Positions 1 through 7,100 of a stretch of DNA of 16,790 nt are shown here, in pieces. The number at the start of each line of letters is the position of its first letter. The first letter of the stretch is position 1. Below the pieces are notes generated by a model, which searched no databases, had not been told where the DNA came from, and saw only the letters and a list, made by a program, of their open reading frames with translations. The DNA comes from Candidatus Atribacteria bacterium (GTDB lineage: Bacteria > Bipolaricaulota > Bipolaricaulia > UBA7950 > UBA9294): contig SPBW01000030.1 in assembly GCA_004525685.1 (NCBI GenBank), positions 1 to 16,790 of the forward strand, given 5' to 3'. The translations under genes were made by a program, and so were the position numbers.

Positions 1-386
1 GTCTTGTTGTTCTCGCGCAACTTGCTGACCAGCGGCGAAAAATCCGAATCCCCACTGATGATGACGAATGTGTCGACGTGTTCCTTGGTGTAGCACAGGT
101 CGAGCGCGTCGACCACCATACGAATGTCAGCTGAGTTCTTGCCCGACATACGCAGGTGAGGGATCTCGATCAGTTCGAATGATGCCTCATGCATGGGGGC
201 TTTGAAGTCCTTGTAGCGTGCCCAGTCACAATACGCTTTCTTGACGACGATATTGCCCTTGAGCAGCAATCGTTCGAGCACCTTGTCGATATCAAAGTTC
301 GGGAACTCCGCTTCTTTGGCACCCAGCGCGATGTTCTCGAAATCGCAGAACAGTGCCATGTTGATGGTTTCAGATGAATGTGTCAT
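1..386 (-). CDS. NYN-domain (LabA/DUF88-like) putative nuclease, 3' end missing
   Basis: The first 128 residues are in the window; the gene continues past the left edge. Seen: an N-terminal ALFCDFENIA stretch with Asp15, then NSADIRMVVDALD (Asp87, Asp93) and IISGDSDFSPL (Asp113, Asp115). This spacing of acidic residues is the signature of NYN domains, a PIN-like metal-dependent RNase fold, of the LabA/DUF88 type. The ATG at 384-386 is preceded by AGAGGA about 9 bases upstream. It lies 77 bases downstream of the acyltransferase gene on the same strand, so co-transcription is possible but not shown. Any C-terminal RNA-binding domain (for example OST-HTH/LOTUS) would lie outside the window. Known of the family: probable RNA cleavage or processing. 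The substrate is unknown. Confidence 0.85.
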   Translation of the reverse strand, partial: MTHSSETINMALFCDFENIALGAKEAEFPNFDIDKVLERLLLKGNIVVKKAYCDWARYKDFKAPMHEASFELIEIPHLRMSGKNSADIRMVVDALDLCYTKEHVDTFVIISGDSDFSPLVSKLRENNK

Positions 387-463
387 CAGCGCAGATCCTC
401 TTGCTCTCTGTGTGGCATGCCTCAACCCTACTCATGTTGGTCTGCTAAGGCAAATGCGCCTAG

Positions 464-1108
464 CTACCCCGGCTGCTGATAGACGCCGCGATAGTCATCA
501 GGTAGCAGGTTGGCGATGTGTCGCATGACGTCATCAGCCATGCGTTGGCGATCCTCGCGCGTCAGCTTGCCTAGAGGCACCTCAAGATAGAAGGGATCGC
601 CGGCGCGGAAGTGAAACTTCGTCCTGCGCCATCGCTTGATGTTCGCCTTGGTCATCTCGACGCCCCAAAACGCCATCGGAACGATGGGGCAGCCCGACTT
701 GACCGCGATGACAGTGACGCCGGGATTGCCGTACCCCAGTCGCCCGTCGCCGCTACGCGTCCCCTCGGGCATAATGCCCAAGATACCTCCGTCTTTCAGG
801 ACCTGCAACGATTCGCGCAACGCGCCCATGTCGGATTCGCCCCGCTTGATGGGAATGGCATCCCATTGGTTAAGCACCCAAGCCAGCAGCTTGCGATCCC
901 AGCTCTCCACCTTGGCGATGGTTCGAACGACACGAGGAAGCAGAAGCGATTGCAGCGCAGGAAGCTCAAACGCCGTCACGTGATTGGAGACGAGAATGTA
1001 GGGACCTCTCATCGGGATCCTCTCCAAGCCTTGAGCATCCATGCGGAACAGAACCCGTGCTACTGCTCGCGCTGCGGTGTTCGCTAGACTTCTCCCAAGT
1101 CGGCTCAT
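464..1108 (-). CDS. PlsC-type lysophospholipid acyltransferase, HX4E variant
   Basis: A 214-residue protein of the 1-acyl-sn-glycerol-3-phosphate acyltransferase (LPLAT) family, which moves an acyl chain onto lysophosphatidic acid at the inner membrane to give phosphatidic acid. Seen: block I is NHVTAFE (His43, Glu48), so the usual HX4D is HX4E; block III is PEGTRSGDG (114-122); block IV is around CPIVPMAFWG (140-149). There is a short hydrophobic N-terminus but no signal peptide. The ATG lies two bases after the stop of the lipid-kinase gene (TAG-CC-ATG), which suggests translational coupling. Glu for Asp at block I occurs in some LPLAT subgroups as I recall, so it does not prove inactivity. 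The acyl acceptor could be another lysolipid. Confidence 0.87.
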   Translation of the reverse strand: MSRLGRSLANTAARAVARVLFRMDAQGLERIPMRGPYILVSNHVTAFELPALQSLLLPRVVRTIAKVESWDRKLLAWVLNQWDAIPIKRGESDMGALRESLQVLKDGGILGIMPEGTRSGDGRLGYGNPGVTVIAVKSGCPIVPMAFWGVEMTKANIKRWRRTKFHFRAGDPFYLEVPLGKLTREDRQRMADDVMRHIANLLPDDYRGVYQQPG

Positions 1109-1110
1109 GG

Positions 1111-2031
1111 CTAGGGGGCAGGCTTAATGATCTCCAGGGCGCGAGGGACGATGTCAATCTCCAGCTTCTTCCCTTTGAGGCACAGGGTTTCTCCATCGGC
1201 ATGCGCGGGCAAGGTCCCTTCAATCGCCGTCACCACGATACGCGTCGTCTGCCCACCCGTAATCGTCGGATGCTCGAATTGCGTGCCCTTCATGAACTTA
1301 AGCATGAGGGCGAAGATGCGTGGACGACTGACTTGTCGGGCGATACACAGGTTGAATACGCCATCATCGGGTTTGCCGTCTGGAGCCATCATGAATCCGC
1401 CGCCCATGCGCGTGCCGTTCATCACCGACACCATCAGCGCGTGGATGTTCATCGGTTGATCATCGAATTCCAGGCGCACCAGAGGCGCTTTGTAGTACAA
1501 GAAGATCGTCTTGATGGCGGCCACGAGATAGCTGATGAAGCCCTTGAGGCGTTTCTGCTTGGCTGCCACAAACCCGACCACGGCATCGAACCCAATACCG
1601 ATGCCATTGCCAAAATAGCGACCGTCAGGGAAGTCACCACCTCTGACGCGTCCCACATCGATCCTGCCGCGATGATCTCCTGCCAGGGCTTGACAGCCCG
1701 CAGCGACGTCAGCCGGGATTCCCATGCCAAAGGCGAAATCATTGCCGCGCCCTACGCACAAGACACCCATGGCCGCGACATGCCCCGCCTCCTTGGCGAG
1801 CATGAGCCCATTGAGTACTTCATTGGCCGTCCCGTCGCCGCCGACCGCGACGACGACGTCGACTGCTGCTGCTGCTGCTTGTGCCAGTTCAACAGCATGC
1901 CACGGGCGCTCTGTCTTGACGAGATCAAACTGTAGGCCAAACTCACGCAGCCTGCGCTCGATGTCTGGAATGGATTGCCCGGCTGTGCCGCCTCCGGCTG
2001 CCGGATTCACGATTAGCCGCATCTTGCTCAT
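1111..2031 (-). CDS. Diacylglycerol kinase-type lipid kinase (DAGKc, YegS/DgkB-like)
   Basis: A 306-residue member of the DAGK catalytic family, full length for the bacterial group. Seen: an N-terminal MRLIVNPAAGGG nucleotide-binding loop (about 4-15), GGDGTANEVLNG (64-75) as the conserved DAGK GGDGT motif, and a C-terminal beta-rich domain ending LEIDIVPRALEII. Known of the family: ATP-dependent phosphorylation of diacylglycerol or a related lipid to phosphatidic acid. The acyltransferase gene follows immediately and acts around the same intermediate, which supports a lipid role over the related NAD kinases. Start: ATG with GGAAGG seven bases upstream. A TACAAT hexamer at 2066-2071 (minus strand) could be a -10 but has no good -35. 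A run of GCA codons encodes Ala52-56. The exact substrate is open. Confidence 0.9.
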   Translation of the reverse strand: MSKMRLIVNPAAGGGTAGQSIPDIERRLREFGLQFDLVKTERPWHAVELAQAAAAAVDVVVAVGGDGTANEVLNGLMLAKEAGHVAAMGVLCVGRGNDFAFGMGIPADVAAGCQALAGDHRGRIDVGRVRGGDFPDGRYFGNGIGIGFDAVVGFVAAKQKRLKGFISYLVAAIKTIFLYYKAPLVRLEFDDQPMNIHALMVSVMNGTRMGGGFMMAPDGKPDDGVFNLCIARQVSRPRIFALMLKFMKGTQFEHPTITGGQTTRIVVTAIEGTLPAHADGETLCLKGKKLEIDIVPRALEIIKPAP

Positions 2032-2186
2032 ACTGATACCTTCCTCTGCCCCCTGAGGTCATGCGATTGTACTGCGAATGGAATGGTACGGCGATACATT
2101 GCGTGCCGCGCTCGTGATCCGCTACGCTCGCCAGTCGCCTTGCTCAAGTCGCATCTTCTTGCGATGATGTCAGAACTGGAGGAAGT

Positions 2187-2564
2187 ATGCCACAACTCAA
2201 CGACCGTCCAACGTTGGCTGACTTCCAAACTTACGTAACGCAACTGGAACGTGAGCGCGGATTCGAAGATCAGAACGCACGAGACAAGTGCCTGCTATTG
2301 GGCGAAGAAGTCGGCGAACTGTTTAAGGCCGTGCGAAAGAAGGAAGGTTTGAAGGTTGATGCTACATCTGACTTCGGCACCATCTCTGAGGAGCTGGCCG
2401 ACATCTTCATCTACCTGTGCGCCATTGCCAATCGTTATCAGATCGATCTTGAGACCGCGTTCCGTGAGAAAGAAGCCCTCAATCACCAGAGATCATGGAT
2501 TGAGCAAGGCGATCTGTTCGAGGGATTCGAGAGTAAAAATGAGGAATCGGCCACCCAAGCTTAA
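2187..2564 (+). CDS. MazG-like nucleotide pyrophosphohydrolase
   Basis: A 125-residue single-domain protein of the all-alpha NTP pyrophosphatase superfamily (MazG/RS21-C6/dUTPase-like). Seen: GEEVGEL (39-45) followed by EELADIFIYL (68-77), giving the paired ExxE and ExxD metal-binding helices (Glu41/Glu44 and Glu69/Asp72). Known of the fold: Mg2+-dependent hydrolysis of NTPs or dNTPs to the monophosphate plus pyrophosphate, often as house-cleaning. Full-length E. coli MazG has two such domains; this one has one, like the short form. Start: ATG with GGAGG four bases upstream. It is divergent from the lipid kinase and followed 61 bases later by the VOC gene on the same strand. The nucleotide preferred cannot be read from sequence. 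Confidence 0.87.
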   Translation: MPQLNDRPTLADFQTYVTQLERERGFEDQNARDKCLLLGEEVGELFKAVRKKEGLKVDATSDFGTISEELADIFIYLCAIANRYQIDLETAFREKEALNHQRSWIEQGDLFEGFESKNEESATQA

Positions 2565-2625
2565 GTAGCGGCAGCTTCCGCGCAAGAGCCAGAAGTCGGT
2601 CGACCTAATAACGCAGGAAGGGACC

Positions 2626-3006
2626 ATGTCTGAGCATTCAGGTGCCCCAATATTGGGCACAGTGATCATCTTCACGTCACGAATGGAAGCGTTGTCCACG
2701 TTCTATCAACGGGGCTTGAATATCGGCCCTTATCATGAATCGCCGAAACATGTAGGTTGTCACGTGGGAGCCGTCTACTTGGGATTCGATCAAGTCGATG
2801 ACGCATCGGTTGCTGCAGCGAAGGCCATCGGGCCAACACTGTGGTTCACTGTCGATGACATTCACGCCACATTTGATCGCCTGATTTCCTTGGGCGCAAC
2901 GGTACGGTATCCGCCTATGGAGAAGCCGCATGCCGGGTTTCTCGCATCTCTTCTCGATCCCGATGGCAATATCTTCGGCATCGCGCAACGGCAGAATCCC
3001 TCATAG
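2626..3006 (+). CDS. VOC-superfamily (glyoxalase/bleomycin-resistance fold) protein
   Basis: A 126-residue protein with the layout of one vicinal-oxygen-chelate unit made of two beta-alpha-beta-beta-beta modules. Seen: an N-terminal strand GTVIIFTSRMEALSTFYQ, a central WFTVDDIHATFDRLISLGA helix, and the typical closing LLDPDGNIFGIAQR (about 110-123). Known of the superfamily: metal-dependent isomerases, dioxygenases and antibiotic-binding proteins, but also many non-catalytic members. I could not assign a full set of metal ligands, so no reaction is proposed. Start: ATG with a GGAAGG-type SD. Cytoplasmic: no signal peptide. It probably shares a transcript with the MazG-like gene 61 bases upstream; the phosphate transporter gene 138 bases downstream has its own promoter-like region. 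Confidence 0.82.
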   Translation: MSEHSGAPILGTVIIFTSRMEALSTFYQRGLNIGPYHESPKHVGCHVGAVYLGFDQVDDASVAAAKAIGPTLWFTVDDIHATFDRLISLGATVRYPPMEKPHAGFLASLLDPDGNIFGIAQRQNPS

Positions 3007-3039
3007 GCCAGGCCAGCACACAGCACCGTCGTGATCGTG

Positions 3040-3114
3040 CAGACAGTCTGTTGAATACATTGGCAGTCTGTAAGTCGTCTTGATATTGATATTTCTATCA
3101 ATTTATTACAAAAT
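3040..3114 (+). promoter_or_regulatory. Putative promoter and operator region of the Na+/phosphate cotransporter gene
   Basis: The most AT-rich stretch in this part of the window. A candidate -35 TTGATA (3080-3085) and -10 TATTAC (3104-3109) are 18 bases apart; overlapping alternatives exist, so exact boxes are uncertain. ATTGATA (3085-3091) and TATCAAT (3096-3102) form a perfect 7-bp inverted repeat around TTTC inside the spacer. Upstream, CAGTCTGT occurs at 3044-3051 and 3064-3071, exactly 20 bases apart, and the first copy is part of the palindrome CAGACAGTCTG (3040-3050). This could be a regulator site; I cannot match it to a known box. Confidence 0.45.
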
Positions 3115-3144
3115 CCTTCCCAACTAGACGTTTCTGGGGGATAC

Positions 3145-4752
3145 ATGGATTCAGTTGCCATTGTGATGAGTGCGGCTGGAGGATTGGCCCTATTCCTCTA
3201 TGGTCTGCGTCTTCTCAGCAGTGCACTGAAACGCGCCATCGGCGAGAAGATGCGCGCGCTGCTCGAACGATTGACAGGCAAGGCGTATCGCGGCGTCATC
3301 GTCGGAGCGGTGACTTCAGGCATTCTCCAATCTAGCAGCATGACGATGGTCTTGTTGATTGGTCTGCTCAATGCTGGAGCGCTCAAGCTGTCGCAAGGTA
3401 TCGGCGTCATGCTCGGGTCTGAGATCGGAACCACACTGACGGCCCAGATCATCGCCTTCAAGATCGGCCACTACTACCTCCCCATCATCACCATTGGTTT
3501 CTTGATGTCCGAGATCTTCCGCGGGAAGAAGGCAGGAGACGTCGGCCGAATCGTGCTTGGATTCGGTTTGTTGTTCCTTGGCATGGGCATCCTGTCGGGT
3601 GGCTTGAAGGGGCTGGCACAGTCTGCTGCGGTGCTGGGATTGCTGGAATCATGTGGGTCGAACATCCTCCTTGGCGTCCTCGTAGGTGCCGTTGTCACGG
3701 CCATCATCCAGAGTTCGTCAGCCATGACCGCGTTGGTGATCGCCCTGGGCGCGGCCGGCGTTCTGACGCTTCCTGCAGCCATCGCCCTCACACTAGGTGC
3801 CAATATCGGAACAACGATTACTGCCCAAATTGCCTCGATTGGATCTTCAGTATCTTCGCGCCGACTAGCGATGGCCCAACTCTTGGTCAATGTGCTCGGT
3901 GTCGCCGTGTTCCTCCCGTTTGTATCCTGGTTTGCGCGCATGATGGCGTTGACCTCGGCGTCGCTTCCGCGGCAGATTGCCAATGCGCACACGGTGTTCA
4001 ATGTTGCTGTCACCCTGGCGCTCATTCCCTGTGTCGGCACGCTGGTATGGCTCGTCGAGCGCATCGTTCGCGGCCGCGAAGCCACGGCGACGGCCGCCCC
4101 CCAGTTCTTGGCAGATGAGTTCTTGTCAACGCCTTCTGTGGCACTGAGTCAGGCTCGGCACGAATTGCTGCGCATGGCAGACATGGCGGATTCGATGATC
4201 GGTGCCTGTCACACCGGCGTGATGGAGCGTAGCCGAAGCACCATCGACGAGGTGTTTGAAACAGAAGAAGCCGTCGATGGGCTGAAGCGGGCAATTGAAG
4301 ACTATCTAGATCGAATTCACGGTGATTCGCTGTCTGAAAAGGAAGAACGGAGGCTTCACGTTCTCCATCATGTGACAGGCGATATTGAGCGGGTGGGAGA
4401 CCAGGCCGTCAACATCGCACAGCGAGGACTCCTGCTCCTTCGTGACGAGAACAACCTCTCAGAGACTGCTCGTAGCGATCTCAATGATCTGTTTGAGAAG
4501 ACGATGGCGCTCTATCGCCGCTCCATCGAGTCCCTGCGAGAGGAGGATCGAGACCTCGCTCGACAGGCCCTTGGACTAGAGGAAGACGTCGATCGACTGG
4601 AACGAGAATACAAGACCAATCATGTCATCCGATTGGAGCGCGGAGACTGCAATTCGGCAGCCGGCATCCTCTATGTCGAGATTCTGCACAACCTAGAACG
4701 CATGGGCGATCACGCCGTCAACATCGCCGGTGACGTGCTTCACGCCATCTAG
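3145..4752 (+). CDS. Na+/phosphate cotransporter (NptA/PNaS family) with C-terminal PhoU domain
   Basis: A 535-residue inner-membrane protein that probably imports phosphate with sodium. Seen: two inverted-repeat transport modules, each with a QSSS motif (62-65 and 189-192) followed by GSEIGTTLTAQ (91-101) or GANIGTTITAQ (218-228), embedded in hydrophobic helices up to about residue 308. After a short linker come two PhoU-type three-helix bundles (about 335-535), the second containing the ILHNLERMGDHAVNIA motif. The fusion of a Na/Pi cotransporter with PhoU is a known architecture; the PhoU part is thought to sense or regulate phosphate or bind metal. Start: ATG with TGGGGGAT just upstream. 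It has its own promoter-like region and is followed by a weak hairpin. It could export rather than import phosphate in some conditions. Confidence 0.93.
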   Translation: MDSVAIVMSAAGGLALFLYGLRLLSSALKRAIGEKMRALLERLTGKAYRGVIVGAVTSGILQSSSMTMVLLIGLLNAGALKLSQGIGVMLGSEIGTTLTAQIIAFKIGHYYLPIITIGFLMSEIFRGKKAGDVGRIVLGFGLLFLGMGILSGGLKGLAQSAAVLGLLESCGSNILLGVLVGAVVTAIIQSSSAMTALVIALGAAGVLTLPAAIALTLGANIGTTITAQIASIGSSVSSRRLAMAQLLVNVLGVAVFLPFVSWFARMMALTSASLPRQIANAHTVFNVAVTLALIPCVGTLVWLVERIVRGREATATAAPQFLADEFLSTPSVALSQARHELLRMADMADSMIGACHTGVMERSRSTIDEVFETEEAVDGLKRAIEDYLDRIHGDSLSEKEERRLHVLHHVTGDIERVGDQAVNIAQRGLLLLRDENNLSETARSDLNDLFEKTMALYRRSIESLREEDRDLARQALGLEEDVDRLEREYKTNHVIRLERGDCNSAAGILYVEILHNLERMGDHAVNIAGDVLHAI

Positions 4753-4774
4753 TTGGCAGCTGTCTTGCTGTCAA
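4753..4774 (+). terminator. Weak hairpin after the phosphate transporter gene
   Basis: TTGGCAGC (4753-4760) and GCTGTCAA (4767-4774) can pair over eight positions with one G-U pair and a six-base loop, starting right after the transporter stop. There is no T tract, so intrinsic termination is uncertain. The neighbouring gene converges from the right. Confidence 0.35.
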
Positions 4775-4802
4775 GTGACTCAGGACGATTAAGCAGTGCC
4801 TA

Positions 4803-5516
4803 TTAGCATGAGATGATGGGATAGATGGTGACAATCAGCCCCGAGGAATCTCGCAGGATCGCGAGGTCATAGTCATTGTTCCAGATCGGCTCAGCTGAGT
4901 GCCAGTAGAAGATGCTCGTCGTATTGGATCCACTGCCCGAGTGGACGGTCAGCACGGCATTGGGCATCAGCAAAACGCCATTGGGAAAACGAAAGCGCAC
5001 GCCCCGCTCATTCTCCACAGTCCATCCAGATAGATCGGTGGTGTCATCTCCCGTGTTCTGCAATGTGAAGTACTCGTCATTCAGATTCACTGCGTCATCA
5101 CCGGATGCGTCAAAGTGAAATGGCCACACGAACTCCACAGACACCTCCCGTGTCACAACAACTGCCGGGCGCACCGTGAGCTGCGCAGTGATCGACACTT
5201 GCTGCCCCAAGCTATCGGTGACCCGAAGCATCACTTGAAACACCTGTTCGACAGCGGTTTCGTAGGAATGTGACGTGATCTTGCCCTGTCCTGCAGTGCC
5301 ATCACCGAAATCCCAGGCGAACTCCACGATCGTGCCGCCGGGGGCTGCTTGCGAATCAGACGCATCGAACAGGACGTTCAGGGGTGATTCACCGGACGTT
5401 GGACTGAACGTGAATACCGCCGTCGGCAGCAACAATGCCGTCGTCACGCATCCACCAAGAAGCGCGGCCAAGCCAAGCCCCATCATGATAAGTATCGCCA
5501 ATCGTCGGGTCGTCAT
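4803..5516 (-). CDS. Lipoprotein with PKD domain and lamin-tail-like domain (LTD)
   Basis: A 237-residue exported protein. Seen: a positive N-terminus (MTTRR), a hydrophobic core and a lipobox LGGC with Cys23, so it should be a lipid-anchored surface or periplasmic protein. A PKD domain spans about 32-117, with the diagnostic WDFGDGT at 68-74. It is followed by a beta-rich domain (about 124-234) with NDEYFTLQNTGDDTTDLSGW and a late YDLAILRDSSG, the pattern of bacterial lamin-tail domains. Both are immunoglobulin-like, non-catalytic modules usually involved in binding or spacing. It ends on Cys237, which could pair with another Cys or be free. It is divergent from the adjacent subtilase gene across 154 bases, so shared regulation is plausible. 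Binding partner unknown. Confidence 0.85.
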   Translation of the reverse strand: MTTRRLAILIMMGLGLAALLGGCVTTALLLPTAVFTFSPTSGESPLNVLFDASDSQAAPGGTIVEFAWDFGDGTAGQGKITSHSYETAVEQVFQVMLRVTDSLGQQVSITAQLTVRPAVVVTREVSVEFVWPFHFDASGDDAVNLNDEYFTLQNTGDDTTDLSGWTVENERGVRFRFPNGVLLMPNAVLTVHSGSGSNTTSIFYWHSAEPIWNNDYDLAILRDSSGLIVTIYPIISC

Positions 5517-5592
5517 GCTTCACCAAGAGTACCAGATTCGTGATGCTCATCCCTACCGGACAATGCCAGCGGTTTTCATCCATCCTCAGTAT

Positions 5593-5622
5593 TTGCCTTA
5601 TCCATCCCATTCGGCCTATATT
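5593..5622 (+). promoter_or_regulatory. Putative sigma-70-like promoter of the subtilase gene
   Basis: TTGCCT (5593-5598) and TATATT (5617-5622) are 18 bases apart, 4/6 and 5/6 matches to the -35 and -10 consensus. The predicted transcript start would leave a leader of about 40 bases before the ATG at 5671. Confidence 0.45.
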
Positions 5623-5670
5623 CTACTCGCTGTCTTATGCGTCATTTACACATCAACAGGAGGAAGAACC

Positions 5671-7026
5671 ATGAAAAAGAGGAGTGCTCTATCTATCGGA
5701 AGTCTTCTGCTGTTTGGGTTGCTGATCTCTGGTTGCACGTCCCTGTTCGGGCCACAGGACCTTGTTGGCCCACAATCGCTCCGAGGTATGAACCGAAGCT
5801 ACATCCTCGCGTTCAACAATCTGCCTGCAGATATCGAAGCGACGATTGTGGCGCATGGTGGATCAGTTCAGTCGGTGCTTGAGGAGATCGACGCTGTGCT
5901 GGCAACAGGAAACGAGGATTTCCTTGCTGCCATGGCATCTGTCAAGGGGTTCGAGATCGCGATTCCTAATGGCACGATCAACTGGCTTCCAGACGTACAG
6001 GTCGTGGCATTCGACGGGGAGTCAATCGGCGACGACGAGCCGTTCTCGTGGTACCAGTGGGACATGACCGCGATCGATGCCGCGGGCGCGTGGAACGCAG
6101 GATATACCGGAGAAGGCGTACGGATTGCGGTGCTCGATACTGGAATCGATCTTGCGCATCCGGATTTGGTCGACAACATCAATTACGACCTGTCGATGTC
6201 ATTCGTGCCCTCGGAACCGACAGTGGATGATGGACACGGTCACGGGACAAACGTGGCTGGTATCATCGCTGCAGCCGACAACGGAATTGGCGTCATTGGC
6301 GTGGCCCCCAATGCGGAGATCGTTGCACTCAAGGTCTTGTCTGCGAACGGGAGCGGCGATTTCGACTGGATGCTGGAAGCCATCTTGTACGCCGTGGATT
6401 GCGACGTAGACATCATCAACATGAGCCTCGGTGCCTATTTCGACAAGGGCGGATTCTACGATGACGATGGGACATGGGTGGCAGCAAACGAGGTTGCCGA
6501 GTTCCTCAATCTGGTGAAGGACGCGATCAACTATGCAGATCAACAGGGCGTCCTCGTTGTTGCATCGGCTGGCAACGACTCCCTCAATGGTCAAGGCGAC
6601 AGCGGACTTGTGCACTGTCCATCGGACGTCGGAGCCACTGTGTGCGTATCAGCAACCGGACCACTTGGCTGGGCGTTGGATCCGACCGTAGGCCTCGACG
6701 ACTTCGCAAGCTACAGCAATTACGGTCCGCAGATCGACTTCGCTGCGCCGGGCGGGAACTACGATCCGGCGGTTCCCTACTACTGGTATGACTTCGTTCT
6801 CAACTGCACGAACGGGCAGTGGTACGCCTGGTACGCGGGGACCAGCCAAGCGGCGCCACATGTGTGCGGCGTCGCCGCGCTGATCATTGAGAAGAATGGG
6901 GGCAACATGAGTCCATCTCACATCGAGCGCGAACTCCAGCACTCGGCGGATGATCTTGGGAAAGCGGGGCAGGATCCCTTGTACGGGCACGGACGCGTGA
7001 ACGCGGCTCGAGCCGTGGAAGACTAG
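5671..7026 (+). CDS. Subtilisin-family (S8) serine protease lipoprotein
   Basis: A 451-residue exported protease. Seen: signal sequence with lipobox ISGC (Cys22), an N-terminal region of about 40-115 that looks like an inhibitor-type propeptide, then a full peptidase S8 domain. The triad is Asp156 in VLDTGID, His191 in GHGHGTNVAG and Ser392 in GTSQAAPHV; oxyanion Asn302 lies in SAGND. The frame is open back to 5275, but I chose the ATG at 5671 because AGGAGG lies eight bases upstream and the signal peptide begins exactly there; the earlier stretch overlaps the divergent gene. Known of the family: broad endoproteolysis, with autocleavage of the propeptide. It should act outside the cytoplasmic membrane. 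It sits between two exported proteins and converges with the PPC-repeat gene, which could be a substrate or partner (inference). Confidence 0.94.
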   Translation: MKKRSALSIGSLLLFGLLISGCTSLFGPQDLVGPQSLRGMNRSYILAFNNLPADIEATIVAHGGSVQSVLEEIDAVLATGNEDFLAAMASVKGFEIAIPNGTINWLPDVQVVAFDGESIGDDEPFSWYQWDMTAIDAAGAWNAGYTGEGVRIAVLDTGIDLAHPDLVDNINYDLSMSFVPSEPTVDDGHGHGTNVAGIIAAADNGIGVIGVAPNAEIVALKVLSANGSGDFDWMLEAILYAVDCDVDIINMSLGAYFDKGGFYDDDGTWVAANEVAEFLNLVKDAINYADQQGVLVVASAGNDSLNGQGDSGLVHCPSDVGATVCVSATGPLGWALDPTVGLDDFASYSNYGPQIDFAAPGGNYDPAVPYYWYDFVLNCTNGQWYAWYAGTSQAAPHVCGVAALIIEKNGGNMSPSHIERELQHSADDLGKAGQDPLYGHGRVNAARAVED

Positions 7027-7036
7027 ATGATCGTTC

Positions 7037-7073
7037 GGCGCAACGCACCCAGACAAGTTGGATGCGTTGCGCC
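7037..7073 (+). terminator. Perfect 11-bp inverted repeat between convergent genes (bidirectional terminator candidate)
   Basis: GGCGCAACGCA (7037-7047) and TGCGTTGCGCC (7063-7073) are exact reverse complements around a 15-base loop, 10 bases after the subtilase stop and 27 bases before the end of the PPC-repeat gene. No T tract follows on either strand, so it may be a factor-dependent or mRNA-stabilising stem. Confidence 0.6.
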
Positions 7074-7100
7074 TCTCACGTAGCAACTCGATTTTATGCT

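Noticed and set aside
1864..1878. GCT trinucleotide run inside the lipid kinase
   Set aside because: Only five units encoding a short Ala tract in a helix; too short to suggest phase variation.
1057..1935. Long plus-strand open frame of 292 codons opposite the lipid kinase
   Set aside because: It is antisense to a well-supported DAGK gene with intact motifs, lacks an SD and shows no recognisable domain; the shadow arises from the codon use of the true gene.
2566..2610. Short GC-rich palindromic bits after the MazG-like gene (GCGG/CCGC, GTCGGTCGAC)
   Set aside because: Stems of only four bases with no T tract; too weak to call a terminator.
3474..4085. Minus-strand open frame of 203 codons opposite the phosphate transporter
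   Set aside because: Shadow of the QSSS/GTT-rich transporter sequence; no SD and no family features.
5275..5670. N-terminal extension of the subtilase
   Set aside because: It would overlap the divergent PKD-LTD gene and precede a perfect signal peptide; the SD and lipobox place the start at 5671.
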